From Sphingopyxis bauzanensis (GTDB lineage: Bacteria; Pseudomonadota; Alphaproteobacteria; Sphingomonadales; Sphingomonadaceae), in assembly GCF_002205675.1 (NCBI RefSeq), contig NZ_NISK01000002.1, positions 767,076 to 831,075 of the forward strand: DNA of 64,000 nt, read 5' to 3'. Of this stretch, positions 34,310 through 41,443 are shown one piece after another (position 1 is the first letter of the stretch; every line of letters begins with the position of its first letter). The notes below the pieces were generated by a model. It did no database searches. It worked only from the letters and a program-made list of their open reading frames with translations, and was not told the DNA's origin. The position numbers and the translations under genes are program-made.

Positions 34310-34936
34310 ATGACCAAGGCAGCGAGCAAATCGATGGCGACGCAGGCCGATCCCGCGCGGGTCGACGGCCGCCGCGAACGCGGCCGGTCGAGCCACAAGC
34401 GGATCGTCGAGGCGATGATGGAGCTGATCGTCGGCGGCGACCTGGCGCCGAGTGCGGCGCGCGTCGCCGAAGAGGCCGGGATCGGGCTGCGCACCGTGTT
34501 TCGCCATTTCGACGACATGGACGCGCTGTATGCAGAAATTACCGCGACGATCACCGAGCGGGTCATGCCGATCGTCGCGGCACCCTATCCCGATCAGGAT
34601 TGGCGCGCCAATGTCCGCGATCTGGTGCGGCGGCGCGTCCGCGTGTTCGAAACAACCCTGCCCTTCCGCCTCGCCGCCAATATCAAGCGTTACCAGTCGC
34701 CGTTCCTGATGGGGCAATATGGCAAGGTGGTGATGCTGGAGCGTGAACTGCTGCTGCGTCTGCTCCCCGGCAGAGTGTTGACCGACCGGATCAATGTCGA
34801 GGCGCTGTGCGCGTCATTGTCGTTTCAGAACTGGCGCGCACTGCGCCACGATCAAGGGCTGTCGGCGGAAGAAGCCGGGACGGTTACGATGCATATGGCC
34901 GAAACGCTGATGGCGACGATCGGGGACACGGCTTGA
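34310..34936 (+). CDS. TetR/AcrR family transcriptional regulator
   Basis: This 208-residue repressor has an N-terminal HTH: SSHKRIVEAMMELIVGGDLA then SAARVAEEAGIGLRTVFRHF, followed by DDMDALYAEI, the standard TetR layout. The C-terminal ligand domain is helical and carries no obvious specificity clue. The ATG at 34310 has GGAGAA four bases upstream. It is divergent from the sulfatase operon, and its stop overlaps the TTG start of the FGE gene, so it probably controls sulfatase and FGE expression together. Confidence 0.9.
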   Translation: MTKAASKSMATQADPARVDGRRERGRSSHKRIVEAMMELIVGGDLAPSAARVAEEAGIGLRTVFRHFDDMDALYAEITATITERVMPIVAAPYPDQDWRANVRDLVRRRVRVFETTLPFRLAANIKRYQSPFLMGQYGKVVMLERELLLRLLPGRVLTDRINVEALCASLSFQNWRALRHDQGLSAEEAGTVTMHMAETLMATIGDTA

Positions 34937-35874
34937 AACGCCGCGCGGCGGCGGTGCTGTCGATCGTGGCGCTGGGCGCGCTGGCGGCGTGCGGTACCGC
35001 GACGGACGAACCGCCGACCAAGACCGCCGCCCGCGAATGCCCGGCCATGTCGACCAAGGATTATGCATGGATCCCCGGCGCGACCTTTACCATGGGTGCC
35101 GATGCGCGGCTGCCCGAAGAGGGGCCGCCACGCCAAGTGACAGTCGCGGGCTTTTGGATGGCGACGCACGAGGTGACCAACGCCGAATTCGCAGCCTTCG
35201 TCAAGGCGACCGGATACAAAACCGTCGCCGAGCGCGACCCGCCGCCGTTGCCGGGGGCGCCGCCCGACATGCTGGTTCCGGGCGGTGCGGTTTTCACCGC
35301 GCCGACCGACGGCAATCCGAACTGGTGGCGCTGGGTCGTCGGGGCGCAGTGGCGTAATCCCGCTGGCCTCGCGTCAAATATCAAGGGCCGCGACCGCGAG
35401 CCGGTCGTCCAAATCGGCTATGACGACGCGCTGGCCTATGCCCGCTGGGCCGGCAAGGCACTGCCGAGCGAGGAGCAATGGGAGCTGGCGGCGGCGAGCG
35501 GCGGCGCCGACCGCCATGTCCCGATCGATGCTGCGGGAAAGCCGCAGGCCAATTATTATCAGGGCGCCTTCCCCGCGCGCGACCTTGGCACCGACGGCTT
35601 CACTGGCCGCGCCCCCGTTGCCTGCTTTCCCGCCGACGAGCACGGGGTCCACGACTTGATCGGCAATGTGTGGGAATGGACGACGAGCAAGGCGGGCGGC
35701 GAAAGCAATGTCATCAAGGGCGGCAGCTTCCTGTGTGCCGCCAATTATTGCGCGCGCTACCGCCCCGCGGCGCGCCAGTTTCAGGAGCGCAGCCTAGGCA
35801 CCGACCATATCGGTTTTCGCCTGATCGATCCTGCGCGCCCGGCGCCGACGGCGCCAGTGCCAGACAAGGGCTGA
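34933..35874 (+). CDS. Lipoprotein formylglycine-generating enzyme (sulfatase-modifying factor)
   Basis: This 313-residue FGE/SUMF1-family protein has a lipobox signal peptide (AVLSIVALGALAAC). Family blocks include WIPGATFTMGADARLPEEGP, FWMATHEVTNAEFAAFVKAT, LPSEEQWELAAASGG, DLIGNVWEWTTSKAGG, and the active site VIKGGSFLCAANYCARYRPA. Its two Cys residues are five positions apart, as in authentic aerobic FGEs that oxidise the sulfatase Cys, rather than in the many Cys-less homologues. It starts with TTG overlapping the TetR stop and overlaps the opposite sulfatase gene by 81 bp at its 3' end. As a lipoprotein it should work in the periplasm on the neighbouring sulfatases. Confidence 0.92.
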   Translation: MKRRAAAVLSIVALGALAACGTATDEPPTKTAARECPAMSTKDYAWIPGATFTMGADARLPEEGPPRQVTVAGFWMATHEVTNAEFAAFVKATGYKTVAERDPPPLPGAPPDMLVPGGAVFTAPTDGNPNWWRWVVGAQWRNPAGLASNIKGRDREPVVQIGYDDALAYARWAGKALPSEEQWELAAASGGADRHVPIDAAGKPQANYYQGAFPARDLGTDGFTGRAPVACFPADEHGVHDLIGNVWEWTTSKAGGESNVIKGGSFLCAANYCARYRPAARQFQERSLGTDHIGFRLIDPARPAPTAPVPDKG

Positions 35875-37662
35875 CAGCAGCAGCACGATTCCTCCGACCC
35901 CCAGACCCAGCTGGATCAGCCGTTTGCGGCCCTGTTGTTCGAATGCGTAGCGGTTGATCTGTTCGTTGGCGGTGTAGCCCGCGGGCATGTCGAGCACACC
36001 GTTCGCTTTGGCATAGGCGCGGTAGTCGGCCAGCATTGCTGCAAAACGATCGGGCATTGCGTTGGCCAGATCGCGCGTTTCGCCGGGATCGGCCTTGATG
36101 TCGTAAAGCCGCCATTTGCCATCGCCGGTAGGCGCCAGGTTGCGAACCAACTTGTAATCGCCCCGAAACAGCGCCGCATTGCCCGATAGTTCATAGCCGA
36201 GCGGCGCCTCACCATGCACGCTCGCCGACTGGCCCGTCAAAATCGGCACCAGACTACGCCCTGTCACCGGCTCAACCGCTTTGCCTTGCCATGCGCCGCC
36301 ATGGCCGGGGACGCCTGCCAGTTCGGTCAGCGTCGGCACGATGTCGGTCACATGCGCTAGGCCGTCACTGATACCGCCTGCTCGCAGCGCCTTGTTTCCC
36401 GGCCAGGCAATGATCAGCGGCACGCGCAGCCCGCCCTCGGTTGCGCTGAATTTATAGCCCGACAACGGCGACGCCGCCGCGCTCGCCCAGCCGGGGCCGA
36501 TCGCGCTGAAACTGCCGCGGCGGCCAATATTGGCGGTCGACAGGTCGTACTGCATCCCCAGGAATAGACGGTTGCGCAGGCTGTGAAACGGGTTGGTCGG
36601 CTCGGCGCCATTGTCCGACAGGAACACAAAGATCGTATTGCCATAGTCACCGGTCGATTTCAGATGCGCGACCAGCCGGCCGACCTCGCGGTCCATTGCG
36701 GTCGCCATCCCGGCATAGGCCTGCATCACGCGGACCGCGGCTGCGCGTTCGTTGGCGTCGAGCTTGGTCCAGTCGGGGGTGGTCGGCATCGCGACAATCG
36801 GTACCCCCGCGGGTACGATCCCCAGCGCCGCAGCGCGCTTGGCCCGCGCGGCGCGCAGCGCGGTCCAGCCGTCCTTGTACAATGCGGCATAGCGCGCGAT
36901 GTCGCTGTCGGGCGCCTGCACCGGGATATGATTGGCGAGGAAGTTGATCGAAGCGAGGAAGGGTTTGCCGTTCGCGCGGCCCTCCTCGATATAATCGATC
37001 ATCCGCTGCACAACGAAGGTCGATGAATAATAATCCTTCGGCAGCGTCGCAGGCTTGCCATTTTCGGTCCACGCGGCGGTGTCGTACATCCCTTCGATCG
37101 GGCGTTGCTCGAAATTGTCGGCGCCCGCATCGGCCAGGCTGAACGCCCGGTCATAGCCGCGCGCTTCAGGAAGCCGTGTCGGATCGCTGCCCAGATGCCA
37201 TTTTCCGGTCAGGTAGGTGCGATAGCCAGCCGCCTTCAGCAACTGGGCGATCGTCACCACGCGGTGGTTCATCACCGTGTCGTACCCCGGCTTTCCGCGA
37301 TGTTCGTCGGGGATCGTTTCGGGCATGTTACCGAGACCATTGCGGTGGTTCATCACCCCGGTCTGGAGCATCGCCCGCGTCGGCGAACACGACCCCGCGA
37401 CATGAAAATTGGAAAAGCGCGTCCCCGCAAAAGCCAGTGCATCGATGTTCGGGGTCGCAAACTCGGCGCCGAACGACCCGACGTCGCTGAACCCCCAATC
37501 GTCGGCGAGCAGAATGACGATATGGGGCTGGCGCGGCGCCGCCGGTTTTGGCTGCCCCTGCGCGGGCGCCGCTGCGAGCAGAGCGGCGCAGGCGATGATG
37601 GCAGTACGCCGGAACCGGCCCTTGCGACCCGGCACCTTGGTGGTCCTCACGCGCACTGCCAT
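35794..37662 (-). CDS. Sulfatase with C-terminal membrane anchor
   Basis: This 622-residue sulfatase has a signal peptide (FRRTAIIACAALLAAAPAQG), metal motif HIVILLADDWGFSDVGSFG, signature CSPTRAMLQTG with modifiable Cys, YLTGKWHLGSDPTRLPEARG, and FVFLSDNGAEPTNPFHSLRN. Unusually, it ends with a membrane helix (LGLGVGGIVLLLSALVWHW) and an Arg-rich tail, so it should be tethered at the C-terminus. The ATG at 37662 follows GGGAGAGGGGGC. Its last 81 bp overlap the FGE gene on the other strand. The substrate is unknown; the family resembles arylsulfatase A-type enzymes. Confidence 0.93.
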   Translation of the reverse strand: MAVRVRTTKVPGRKGRFRRTAIIACAALLAAAPAQGQPKPAAPRQPHIVILLADDWGFSDVGSFGAEFATPNIDALAFAGTRFSNFHVAGSCSPTRAMLQTGVMNHRNGLGNMPETIPDEHRGKPGYDTVMNHRVVTIAQLLKAAGYRTYLTGKWHLGSDPTRLPEARGYDRAFSLADAGADNFEQRPIEGMYDTAAWTENGKPATLPKDYYSSTFVVQRMIDYIEEGRANGKPFLASINFLANHIPVQAPDSDIARYAALYKDGWTALRAARAKRAAALGIVPAGVPIVAMPTTPDWTKLDANERAAAVRVMQAYAGMATAMDREVGRLVAHLKSTGDYGNTIFVFLSDNGAEPTNPFHSLRNRLFLGMQYDLSTANIGRRGSFSAIGPGWASAAASPLSGYKFSATEGGLRVPLIIAWPGNKALRAGGISDGLAHVTDIVPTLTELAGVPGHGGAWQGKAVEPVTGRSLVPILTGQSASVHGEAPLGYELSGNAALFRGDYKLVRNLAPTGDGKWRLYDIKADPGETRDLANAMPDRFAAMLADYRAYAKANGVLDMPAGYTANEQINRYAFEQQGRKRLIQLGLGVGGIVLLLSALVWHWRRRRRARRIDQAKTDMVGA

Positions 37663-37680
37663 CGCCCCCTCTCCCACGGG

Positions 37681-37715
37681 ATAGTGACACTCACTATGCC
37701 GATATATCGGTGAGT
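37681..37715. promoter_or_regulatory. Stacked palindromes upstream of the second sulfatase
   Basis: Two perfect inverted repeats lie side by side in the 73-bp gap between the enoyl-CoA hydratase and sulfatase genes. ATAGTGA CAC TCACTAT spans 37681-37697 and CCGATATATCGG spans 37699-37710. ACTCAC and GTGAGT also mirror each other around them. This is typical of operator DNA, perhaps for the TetR regulator encoded 2.7 kb away or for another regulator. Confidence 0.5.
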
Positions 37716-37735
37716 CAATATCCGTAGCGAGCGAT

Positions 37736-38524
37736 CTACCGTTCGCGATATTCGGGCGCGCGTTTTTCGAGGAATGCGGTGAGCGCCTCGCGGTGGTCTT
37801 CGGTGGCGGACAGAATGACCTGTTGGCGATCCTCGATCGCCATCGCCGCGTCGAGGCTCTGTGCATCGATATTTAGATTCAGCGCCTGCTTCGACAACCG
37901 CAGCCCGTGCGGGCTCGTGACCAGCATCTCGTCGGCGAGCGCCAGCCCACGCTCCAGTAACGTCTCTTCATCGACGATCTCGCTAACCAGCCCGGCGCGC
38001 AGCGCCCGTTCGGCGTCGATGAACCGCCCGGTCAGGATCATCTCGGCGGCGAGACTGGCACCGACTAGCCGCGGCAAGAAATAGCTCGACGCCATGTCGC
38101 AACCGCCGAGGCCGATGCGGATATAGGCGGCATTGGCGCGGAAATCGGGCGTAGCGTAGCGCACGTCCGACGCGAGCAGCAGCGAAAGCCCGCCCCCGCA
38201 CGCCGCGCCATGGCCTAGCGCGATGATCGGTTGCGGACAGACGCGCATCTTGCGATAGATATTGCCGATGCGCGTCTGGGTGCGCAGCGTCCGCAGCACC
38301 GGCGTCTCGTCGCTCGACCGGTCTTCCTGGATGTCGAGCCCGGCGCAGAAACCGCGCCCGGCGCCGCGCAGGATCACGACGCGCACCTCTGGGCGGTCGG
38401 CGAGCCCGCCGAAATAGGCATTGAGGTCGTCGACCAGTCCCTCGTTCAGCGCATTGAGCCGCTCGGGGCGGTTGAGCGTCGCGATTTCGACCTGCTCGCG
38501 CGCCTCGATCAGCAGTTCGCTCAC
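37736..38524 (-). CDS. Enoyl-CoA hydratase/isomerase family protein
   Basis: This 262-residue crotonase-fold enzyme contains VEIATLNRPERLNALNEGLV, VRVVILRGAGRGFCAGLDIQ (oxyanion hole) and QPIIALGHGAACGGGLSLLL, then ASDVRYATPDFRANAAYIRI. The catalytic Glu positions of classical hydratases are not both obvious, so the exact reaction is open. The GTG start overlaps the SDR stop (GTGA), placing it downstream of and coupled to the SDR. This suggests a short beta-oxidation or steroid-type degradation step. Confidence 0.88.
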   Translation of the reverse strand: MSELLIEAREQVEIATLNRPERLNALNEGLVDDLNAYFGGLADRPEVRVVILRGAGRGFCAGLDIQEDRSSDETPVLRTLRTQTRIGNIYRKMRVCPQPIIALGHGAACGGGLSLLLASDVRYATPDFRANAAYIRIGLGGCDMASSYFLPRLVGASLAAEMILTGRFIDAERALRAGLVSEIVDEETLLERGLALADEMLVTSPHGLRLSKQALNLNIDAQSLDAAMAIEDRQQVILSATEDHREALTAFLEKRAPEYRER

Positions 38525-39297
38525 AGCGTCTGTCCGTCGTCGATGGTAAAGACGCTGCCGGTGATGCCAACCGCCGCGTCGGAGCAAAGCAACAGCAAAG
38601 GCGCGTGCAGGTCGGTTGCGGGACGCATGCGCTGGCGCGGAAAACTCTTCACCATCGCGGCGCCGGTGTCGCTGCCGAACAGTTCGGCGGTCATTTCGGA
38701 TTCGAAATAGCCGGGCTGGATCACATTGACGCAAATCCCGCGCCGCGCCCATTCGCGCGCCAGCGCCTTGCCCAGATGCCGCACCGCCGCCTTGGTCGCG
38801 CCATAGACTGAAGTGGCCGGAAAGACCTTCTCGGCCGTGATCGACCCGATCAGCACCATGCGGCCGTGCTGCTTCTCGCGAACCCCCGCCTTGTCGAGCC
38901 GCTTGGCGCCCTCGCTCGCGGTCAGGAATACGCCGCGGACATTCGCGGCGAGCAGGAAATCGACGTCGTCCACCGATAGGCTCATCGCCATCTTCTCGGT
39001 CGCCACCCCCGCGTTGGCGACAATCGTATCGACCGTGCCGAACGCGGCTTCGGCCGCGTCATAGGCGGCGATGGTCGATGCTTCGTCGGTGACGTCCATG
39101 CTGACTGCAATCGCCTGTCCGCCCGCGGCTTCGATCGCGGCAACCTGCTCGGCGAGTTTGTCGGCGCGGCGTGCTGCAAGCACCACCTTCGCACCCGCAC
39201 CCGCCAGCGCTTTGGCGAAACCGGCGCCCAGCCCCGACGACGCGCCCGTCACCAGCGCGATCCGCCCGGAAAGATCGAAACTCGGTGCTGCCGCCAT
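38521..39297 (-). CDS. Short-chain dehydrogenase/reductase (SDR)
   Basis: This 258-residue classical SDR has the cofactor motif RIALVTGASSGLGAGFA and ANAGVA. The catalytic Ser is in VLIGSITAEKVF, Tyr and Lys are in TSVYGATKAAVRHLG, and the NVIQPGYFESEM motif follows the active site. An Arg-Arg-Ala-Asp pattern after beta-2 suggests NADP(H). The ATG at 39297 has AGGGAG upstream; the ATG at 39312 is also plausible. It forms an operon with the enoyl-CoA hydratase, and both lie beside the second sulfatase, hinting at degradation of a desulfated lipid or steroid-like product. Confidence 0.92.
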   Translation of the reverse strand: MAAAPSFDLSGRIALVTGASSGLGAGFAKALAGAGAKVVLAARRADKLAEQVAAIEAAGGQAIAVSMDVTDEASTIAAYDAAEAAFGTVDTIVANAGVATEKMAMSLSVDDVDFLLAANVRGVFLTASEGAKRLDKAGVREKQHGRMVLIGSITAEKVFPATSVYGATKAAVRHLGKALAREWARRGICVNVIQPGYFESEMTAELFGSDTGAAMVKSFPRQRMRPATDLHAPLLLLCSDAAVGITGSVFTIDDGQTL

Positions 39298-39713
39298 CAC
39301 ACTCCCTTTCATTGCTCCCCCTGCCTTGGAGCTGATTGACGTTTACGTCAACCGACCGGCCCTGACAGAAAAGAGAGGAAATCGAGTTGACAGATAGAAT
39401 CTGTTCTCTTATTGTTCTTTCTGTCGACGCCAAACCTCATCCCCCGTCGCGGCCGCCAAGCGCGGCGGACGGGGGATAAAGGTTTCTCCGTTTGCTCAGT
39501 CGGTTTTTGGCGACACTTTGCTATCGCGCGCGCAGCGGCATCCTGGAACATAAAGCCAATGTGCCGATCAGCCAGCTCGACCGCACGGGCGTGCCGCTCG
39601 TGCCAGGCGGGGCCCAGCGTGTTCGGTCAGCTTCGCTACCGGCGGAAGCTACACCACGACCAGGGACACGACCCGATCGGAGACTTTTGCCAACATCTTT
39701 TCGGGTTCCTTTA
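39298..39713. other. Intergenic region, no convincing gene; contains a fragment shared with IS-rich regions
   Basis: This 416-bp stretch holds the SDR promoter side and then low-information sequence. At 39643-39669, GGCGGAAGCTACACCACGAC followed by CAGGGACACGA closely matches a segment next to the IS256 relic at 56643 and one at 59080. I read it as a leftover end of a transposable element. I see no complete gene on either strand. Confidence 0.45.
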
Positions 39714-40076
39714 TCAGGACCGTCCCGACTTGCGCACTTTGCGCGCGGCGTACCGCGCATCTCGCGCTGATTTCAGTTCAGCTTCATCAAGGACGCGCGG
39801 CGATGCGGCAAGTGCGGCTTCAGCGGCCAGACGAGCCGCTTCACGCTGAGCCATTTGCTCATCTTCTTTCGCCGCCTGAGCGGTTTTCCTCGCCTCTTGA
39901 GCAGCGGCGCGTTTGATCTGCTGCGCTTCATCCTTGGCAGCTTGGCTCGCGATACGGCGAGCTCGTTCGGCGGGGTCAATTGCAGTCCTGCTGTTCAATT
40001 GTGTGAGCGCTTTGTTTTTCGCGCTTTGCGCGACCGCCATGCGGTCCTGGAAACTCGGTTCTTTGTAACCTTGCAT
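39714..40076 (-). CDS. DUF6481 family protein
   Basis: This 120-residue, highly charged Ala/Glu/Lys/Arg-rich protein begins MQGYKEPSFQDRMAVAQSAK. That 'GYKEPSFQDR' start and the long coiled helix (residues 40-105) are characteristic of DUF6481, a sphingomonad-rich family of unknown function that is often found near cold-shock genes, as here. The ATG at 40076 has AAAGGTAA upstream; a longer frame from 40166 lacks a good ribosome site. Cytoplasmic. Confidence 0.8.
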   Translation of the reverse strand: MQGYKEPSFQDRMAVAQSAKNKALTQLNSRTAIDPAERARRIASQAAKDEAQQIKRAAAQEARKTAQAAKEDEQMAQREAARLAAEAALAASPRVLDEAELKSARDARYAARKVRKSGRS

Positions 40077-40558
40077 AAAATTACCTTTTCGTTTGTTATC
40101 GCACTCAGTCGACCATTGCGGCGACGAGACGGCGAAGGACTTCCGTAGCCAACTGGCCTTCGCCAATATGTTGAGCAGAGGCGCAACGGCCCGAGCTATC
40201 GTTGGGGAGAATTTGGGTCATGGGGAAGATGTGGCCGCCCCCGTCTGAGTTATGCATATCGTCCCCGATAGGCGGCCTTGGCCACGATATAATTGCACCT
40301 GGAATTGTTGCGCCGTTTTACCGACCTGGCCTCCCGGGCACGCGCTCACGAAAGACATTCCGACCCTTGGTGAGATCGTAGGCGTCATTTCGGGGTGCAC
40401 TCGGTCACCCACGACCGAGCGAATGGGAAATTTGCGCACCTTGCCCACCGTTTATGTGATATTTTGCGCCCGACATCGAGCCGGATGGCGAATTACCCGC
40501 GTATGGCGGACTTCCGGCCATAACACGCCGACGTAACGGCGGACATTGCTGACGCACA
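40077..40558. other. Intergenic region without a recognisable gene
   Basis: This 480-bp gap lies between the cold-shock gene and the DUF6481 gene, both on the minus strand. Open frames exist, but they have no family signature, no ribosome site and unusual composition (Trp/Cys/Arg-rich), so I treat them as noise. It may hold the DUF6481 promoter near 40080-40160. Confidence 0.4.
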
Positions 40559-40594
40559 TTAAAATGGCGGCGGGTGCTAAAGCAACCCGCCGCC
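40559..40594 (-). terminator. Intrinsic terminator of the cold-shock gene
   Basis: GGCGGCGGGT and ACCCGCCGCC form a ten-base perfect stem around a nine-base loop (40566-40594), followed on the minus strand by ATTTTAAT. It starts seven bases after the cold-shock stop codon. This is a good rho-independent terminator for that gene. Confidence 0.8.
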
Positions 40595-40600
40595 AGTCGA

Positions 40601-40807
40601 TCATGCAGCCTGGAGATTCACTGCAGAGGTTTTGCCTCGCTGATCGGTCTCCAGCTCATAAGATACGCTCTGATCTTTTTGGAGGGTATGCATGCCGGCA
40701 CGTTCGACGGCCGAGATGTGCACGAATGCATCGGTGCCGCCGTCGTTCGGCGCGATAAAGCCATAGCCCTTATCGGCGTTAAAAAATTTCACAGTTCCGG
40801 TAGTCAT
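40601..40807 (-). CDS. csp: Cold-shock domain protein (CspA family)
   Basis: This 68-residue single-domain RNA chaperone contains TGTVKFFNADKGYGFIAPND and then DAFVHISAVERAG, i.e. the RNP1 (KGYGFI) and RNP2 (FVHIS) motifs of the cold-shock fold. The ATG at 40807 has AAAGGATACCC upstream; the longer frame is in the leader. A long A/T-rich leader region upstream (40810-40900) could regulate it at low temperature. It is followed by a clear terminator. Confidence 0.96.
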   Translation of the reverse strand: MTTGTVKFFNADKGYGFIAPNDGGTDAFVHISAVERAGMHTLQKDQSVSYELETDQRGKTSAVNLQAA

Positions 40808-41262
40808 ATGGGTATCCTTTATCCCAAGTATGACGGGCATGCGCCAACAGCGACGCATCCCGGCTTCAATAGTGCTAGAAAGGGATAAAGGGATGGCATA
40901 AAGCTGCCGATTATCCGTCGCATGCGACGTAAGCAGAACCCTAATACCTACTTACTCAGAAATTGAAAGCCAATTCCGGTTGTCCACCGAACGGCCATCC
41001 GCGTTGTTATGCGAGAGGCGGTCGATACCCCTGGGTGACAGGATTGGCCCGACATGGTAGATCATTTTAGCCCATCGCGCTAAACACATCCATTATTTCT
41101 CGGATGCGAACTGGCAAGATCATGTCGTATTTTGAAGAGGCTTTGAGGCGTGGCCACAGATGGCAATTGCCGCGAATGCGGTTGACCGCCGTGAGAAAGG
41201 ATTGCGCCATAACTTGTGCAGTAAAGGCATTTACGCCCAAGCTATGGTGCGATCCGGAATAC
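40808..41262. other. Leader region of the cold-shock gene and degenerate sequence
   Basis: The first about 100 bp should contain the cold-shock promoter and 5' UTR. Beyond about 40950 I see no intact gene; the plus-strand frame from 41104 is open into the HipA relic but its first half resembles nothing I recognise. Confidence 0.4.
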
Positions 41263-41425
41263 GATCATTTGCGCAATCGCGGCTATCAGCGCGACCCAGC
41301 TGGCTGGCGCCTTGCCCCCGCTTATGAACTCAACCCGATGCCGGTCGACGTCAAGCCGCGCCACCATGCACTGACGCTCAATGAGACCGACGATGCAAGT
41401 TCGATGGACACAGCGAGCTCCAACC
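41263..41425 (+). pseudogene. HipA-family kinase relic (C-terminal fragment)
   Basis: The translated stretch DHLRNRGYQRDPAGWRLAPA followed by YELNPMPVDVKPRHHALTLN matches the C-terminal catalytic region of HipA-like Ser/Thr kinases (their D-HLRNHGF...GWRLSPAYDLNPVP..K motif). The N-terminal subdomain, the ATP site and a HipB antitoxin are absent, so only a relic of a toxin-antitoxin module remains. It abuts the TonB receptor gene, whose stop is at 41444 on the other strand. Confidence 0.7.
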
Positions 41426-41443
41426 GCCTAGGTGTCGACGGCG

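Noticed and set aside
36583..37026. 147-codon plus-strand frame inside the second sulfatase
   Set aside because: Antisense shadow; the sulfatase motifs on the minus strand are unambiguous.
39412..39849. Possible transposase or phage gene in the gap after the SDR gene
   Set aside because: Frame overlaps the DUF6481 gene and shows no transposase motif; only the short IS-end-like fragment is supported.
40252..40536. Possible 94-residue small protein on the plus strand
   Set aside because: Trp/Cys/Arg-rich, no ribosome site, no pattern seen in real proteins; treated as noise.
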